Assembly (NCBI GenBank): GCA_016859345.1
Contig: CM029118.1
Coordinates: 28,144,001 to 28,208,000 of the forward strand
DNA: 64,000 nucleotides
Source of the DNA: Istiophorus platypterus
Taxonomy: Eukaryota > Chordata > Actinopteri > Istiophoriformes > Istiophoridae
Direction of reading: 5' to 3'
Positions 59,801-64,000 of the stretch are shown here, in pieces (positions within the stretch are counted from its first letter, which is position 1; every line of letters begins with the position of its first letter). A program made the position numbers and the translations under genes. The notes under the pieces were generated by a model. It did no database searches. It was given only the letters and a program-made list of their open reading frames with translations, and was not told the DNA's origin.

Positions 59801-60895
59801 GAACCCCAGAGTCCAGAGTCAGGACCAGATGAAATGGAGGATTAGTGGAAGAAAGAATGTAAGGGAAAAAAAATAAAATAAAATAGTCAAAATAAAATGC
59901 TGGGTGTTAGGAATGAGGGATTATTATTGGAAGATAAAGGACTATGAAAAGCTTCCTCTACACTATTGAATTTAAAATAGAGATCAAGTGGAGAGTAAAT
60001 CACAGTTTACCTACTTTTTAAAGAAAATTTAAACACATAAAAAGAGTCAAATTTGAACCTGACTGATAATATCTGCATTTTGTTAGTCATAGCTCAGTCA
60101 AATCAGAACAGACAAGCGTCATATGTATACTGATTGTAGATTAACATACAAAGAAAAAGGTTTTAAATAATATATTGAAATGACCTAATAATAACCTTAT
60201 AACTTCAGATCTTTCCAATAATCACCATGATGTGGCATCAACAGTAACGCTGGTGATTGTCTATAAATCCCTGGTCATATTTTAAACAGAGACTGCTGTC
60301 TGCTATATTTTTCACAAAGTAGCTAGCTATGGTTTTACAAAGATGACATTTCCTTCTTCATCCTGGCTACCAAGCACAGATTGGTTGATTGTTTCTCCAA
60401 GTGGCAGATGCAGCAGTCAAGAGGCAGAATAAACCCTTATTTAAATCCAGGCTCAGATCTTTGATGTGGGTGAATTACAGTGAGAATGAGTTAGGCCACG
60501 GACAGACCTCACTAGCTGTGTGGGTTAGCCAAACTTTTTTTGGTTTCACACTATAAGTCCTAGAAGATTCCTAGAAAATGAAAGGGAGGCAGCAGCTGTG
60601 ACATCCAGTGTGGCCTTATCCTGACAGAGGTTGTGATAAAGGAAGGAAGGGAGGGTATAAAGGAAGACGGAAAGGAGAATTATCCAAGGTAGAAATATAA
60701 AGCTGGACATTCCCCTCATTCTCTCTCTTAAGTGGAACACAAAAACATTGTGATTGCATCATTGTAAAAGAATAGAATCTGATGTGTAGAGTCTGATATC
60801 CAACATAGTCTTTAAAAAAAATCCTGGAAAGGAGGGAAATAAATAAGCTAGGCCATTATTTTAGTTTGGTTATGTTTACACTGGGATTAATGGGT
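56811..60895 (+). other. mtss2: mtss2 intron 1, distal part
   Basis: No exon found. The segment 58000-58160 is complex, repeat-free and contains CTTTGAAACAAAG-type SOX/TCF-like sequence, so it is a candidate enhancer. Frames at 59313-59735 overlap C/T-rich low-complexity sequence and are not genes. Confidence 0.4.
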
Positions 60896-60899
60896 TGAA

Positions 60900-60945
60900 T
60901 CTGTGTGTTTGTGTGTCTGCGTGTGTGTGTGTGTGTGTATCTGTA
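60900..60945. repeat. GT microsatellite, imperfect
   Basis: TG units with CT and CG breaks. Confidence 0.85.
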
Positions 60946-61912
60946 TATATGTATGTGATTGCATCTGTGTGTATAAGAGGTAATCGTGCATGCCCTGCTG
61001 AGTTTTTCTGTGACACAGGAAGTGATGATGTAATAGTATACTATCCAAAAGCTTTCTCACACACTCACTGTCTCCTGCTGTGTGTCTCTCACACACTAGT
61101 GCATTTGCCCCTCGGCCACCATGACACTCCAAGTCCTACAATCATATGAGAGCAGTGGTTATGGTCGTAGTCTCTGAGCTCTCTGGTTGAGACAAAAACA
61201 CGCTCACAGGCTCATTTATGGATCATGGAGCTCGTAGGCAGAGGCTGTTTTCAGAAGAATTCACACAGCAGATCCCTGATCTTTGACAACTACTCTCTTT
61301 GTTAGATAATTCAGGTTCCCCCATTTCCACCATAGACATCTTTAAATTAATTCTATTTTCACTGAAAAGTATCAATTTTATGAAAATTATACCTCATTTT
61401 AACGAACTCAACACTTAATATACAAGCATATTAATTTAATGTTAGAGTTTAATCGGTTACCATGTTTAACACCACAACTAGCAGCTACAACTTGTATTCA
61501 TCACAGCAGTGCCCGTAACACATAATCATATTGTTACCTCTTTATGATTGATATCTGAACACCCTCTTTTCGGTTCGGTTCGAGTTCGTTTAGACCTGAA
61601 TTCCATGTTTTTCTTTCTCTCTATTTTTGGCTTTATTGATCAATGAATTTACAGAAAGAAAGGCACAGTAACGTGCCATAGGCTGTAATCTAGTACAGAA
61701 ATATTAAATCAGCAAAATTACATAGACTTTTTTCCCTTGACTTTTCTGTCTTTAGAAAAGGGTGAGCCAACATACTGTAGAGCAAGGAAATGTTTTACTG
61801 TTGGACTTTTAGTAGGTTGCAAAATTTTTGAATTAGGTTTCTTTATATGAGAACAGGAACCGAAATTTTTTTTCTCACTTTGGCTCTCTACAGCACACAA
61901 CAGATGTGGCAA

Positions 61913-61918
<6 letters not shown>
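60946..61918 (+). other. mtss2: mtss2 intron 1, no further feature
   Basis: Unique AT-rich non-coding sequence. A TTCGGTTCGGTTCGAGTTCG stretch near 61568-61587 was considered as a tRNA B box and not accepted. Confidence 0.4.
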
Positions 61919-61994
<76 letters not shown>

Positions 61995-62001
61995 TGTGTG
62001 T
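61919..62001. repeat. Compound palindromic microsatellite (GT)n(AT)n(CA)n(GT)n
   Basis: GT units to 61932, AT units to 61953, CA units to 61992, then GTGTGTGTG. The GT-AT-CA order is its own reverse complement, so the tract is an almost perfect palindrome of about 70 bp centred near 61943. Confidence 0.95.
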
Positions 62002-64000
62002 TTGTTTACTGATAAAAGTGCCATCTCACTGTAGGATCTCTATTAATATGTTTAACAAAAATGCACTTTCATTTGATATTATATGGCAAAGATTCACTGT
62101 AATGCTACATTTCTGGCTTCACAGGTGACTGTTTGGTTTGGTTAATGTTAAAATGGTGAAACATGTTTTAGGTAGACATCTGTGTCGTGGCTAAATACAG
62201 TACCTCATAGCAGAATATTAACACGGTGAGTGTAGGGGAAGAAACAGGAAAAAAATCACGCACATATACACACTTAATCATCACTTGGTCACCTGCCACC
62301 AGGCTCTTTTACTGCATTGAAATGCCTGAAATATGCTAATGAGGTTGAGGGCGGCTCATGTGTGTACTGTATATTTGAATGTGTGTGTGTGTGTGTGTGT
62401 ACAAGGAGGAGGGCGTCACTTCATGTTATCTCCCATCCACACCTCTTAAGCTCTATGGGGCATTTCAAACAGCCGGCAAGGGGAGGGACCCGGGTGTGTG
62501 TGCTGGATGGAGGAGGGGTTAGCTTTTGGTACCAAGGGGAAATAGGACTGTGATTTCAGACCAAATTAAGCCACATCAAACAGGCCAGATCAAAGAGTAT
62601 AAAGCTCTAACTGTCTGTGCCAGTCTGACATTGTAAGGGGGCCAACCCCCGACATACAGAGGCTCATTTCTTTCCTACTGTCCTCCTTCATTTTCATTTT
62701 TTTTTTTTTTTTTGTTTTACAATTTCCTGTTTTTCCCATAGTTCTTTTTTTGTATGTTGACAATTTTTCTCTGTCTCTCTGTTCCTGTCAGGATATATGG
62801 ATGGATGTCATACTGAAATATCTGCGCTACTCCTCCCAATTGCAACCCTCAAGCACACATACACACAAATACAAACACAATTTGCAAGCATTTAAGAGGG
62901 CTATAGGTTAACCTGGATCAAGCATAATGTAATATGTGCTGAGGCTGAGGGTGTGTGATAGGTGATAGCAGTCTTCCAGTCTAAAGGAGGTGTGGGAGGA
63001 TGGGGGAGCAGCATCCATTAGAGTCACAGCTTTAGCTTTGAATTGTGTTAGCGATCCTGGGTGCTCCAGTCAAACCCTTTGATGCTGCTCGATGTCATTA
63101 GCTGTCAACTTTACTGTATATGTGTGTGTCTGGGTAGATGGATTAGATGGCTGCATGCGGGGGGGGGGGGGGGTGCTGTTTTTAGTGGAGAGACTGGTAG
63201 AGACTTTGTTAGGGGTGTGTGCTTTTGTGGAAAGACAGCAGAAAAATTAATGATGAAAGAAGTTGAAAAGGGGAGAGAGATACATTATATACCTCAAGAG
63301 GTACAGGAGGAGAATAAAAGTATATATATATATCTTCAGAAATATATCTGCAGAAACTACCCTTATTAAGATGTGTAAAAAAGATTTTTTGTTATTATTA
63401 CATGACTGAATGACTGAACCATAAACTCTTATTTAGTACTACTGAAAATTTTACAAAGTAAAAGTACAATACCAATATCAGCTAACTGTACCTTAAGTAT
63501 CAAAAATAAAGCTACTTGTTAGTCAGAATAGTGTCTTCATATTGATATGTTATGTGTATTATAATATTGTTATATCATTATTGATGCCTTAACTTGTAAG
63601 CAGCTATTGCAGATGGCTATCAACAGTCCAAACCCCAAAGATATTCAATTAACAATGAAATTAAACAGAGAAAAGCAGCAAAGCCTCATATAAGAGAAGC
63701 AGAAACCTATCAATTTAAATATTTTGGCTTAACAGATATCTAAAAGTTTAATAAATTCCCCAAACACCTCAGTTTATCAGATTTTTGCCTACCTTACATT
63801 CTTACAGGCACTTCCATCAATACTCGTTTAAAGTTTACAAACTGATCATACATTTTTATGTAAAATTCTAATTGGAAAATTAGAGTAAAGTTCTCATCAA
63901 GATGTGATAAAATATGGTATTTTCCTCTTAAATTTAGCCCCATCAAGGTATAAAGAAGCAAAAATTGGAAATACCAAATAAAATAGAATTACTTAAAAAC
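62002..64000 (+). other. mtss2: mtss2 intron 1, end of window
   Basis: A GT run at 62380-62400, poly-T at 62696-62714 and a 15-base G run at 63159-63173. The last 400 bp are AT-rich and give QFKYFGL-like phrases that might be LINE debris, but this cannot be supported. Exon 2 of mtss2 was not found. Confidence 0.45.

Noticed and set aside
61560..61600. Possible tRNA B box (GGTTCGAGTTCG)
   Set aside because: No cloverleaf or A box at the right distance; an imperfect GGTTC repeat explains it.
3434..63173. Regular repeats as a possible CRISPR array
   Set aside because: All are simple microsatellites without unique spacers, in a vertebrate-type genome.
50000..64000. Search for mtss2 exon 2 (SYPVWEDF region)
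   Set aside because: No acceptor followed by this coding text was found; phrases such as GTGTGGGAGGA near 62990 do not fit the frame.
63600..64000. Possible LINE ORF fragment at the window end
   Set aside because: Only a short QFKYFGL-like phrase; no ordered motifs.

Overview
The window looks like nuclear DNA of a ray-finned fish, probably a percomorph-type teleost. The evidence is split genes with GT-AG introns, two CpG islands, long CA/GT/AT/GA microsatellites, relics of Tc1-like, hAT and L1-like transposons, and short dispersed repeats of a kind common in teleost genomes. There is no sign of bacterial, plasmid or phage organisation, no CRISPR array, no rRNA or tRNA gene, and most long open frames are chance or low-complexity frames. 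The species assignment is inference.

Layout. (1) 1-27 kb: no gene recognised. It holds microsatellites, at least two dispersed repeat families with several copies, three Tc1/mariner-like relics (one with both terminal repeats), one L1-like endonuclease relic and two pairs of diverged direct repeats. (2) 26.2-32.4 kb, minus strand: a complete 7-dehydrocholesterol reductase gene (dhcr7). Seven coding exons join in phase to 478 codons, there is an inferred non-coding first exon, and a CpG-island promoter carries CCAAT boxes, GC boxes and an SRE-like site. (3) 33.2-34.1 kb, minus strand: two phase-compatible exons forming the 3' end of a gene I cannot name, ending about 0.9 kb upstream of the dhcr7 promoter. 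(4) 34.1-48.9 kb: no intact gene recognised. It contains a decayed eIF4G-like pseudogene fragment and, on the other strand, a decayed BED-finger hAT transposase. (5) 48.9-64 kb, plus strand: CpG island and first coding exon of mtss2 (MTSS1L, an I-BAR actin/membrane protein), followed by a first intron that runs past the end of the window and contains a Tc1-type element and many repeats.

The genes do not form a pathway. dhcr7 makes cholesterol from 7-dehydrocholesterol in the ER, whereas mtss2 shapes plasma membrane and actin. The points most worth checking are the unnamed gene next to dhcr7, the eIF4G-like relic, the sterol-type promoter arrangement, the roughly 150-bp AT tract just after the dhcr7 stop codon, and the close linkage of dhcr7 with mtss2. 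I did not find a novel molecular system and do not claim one.
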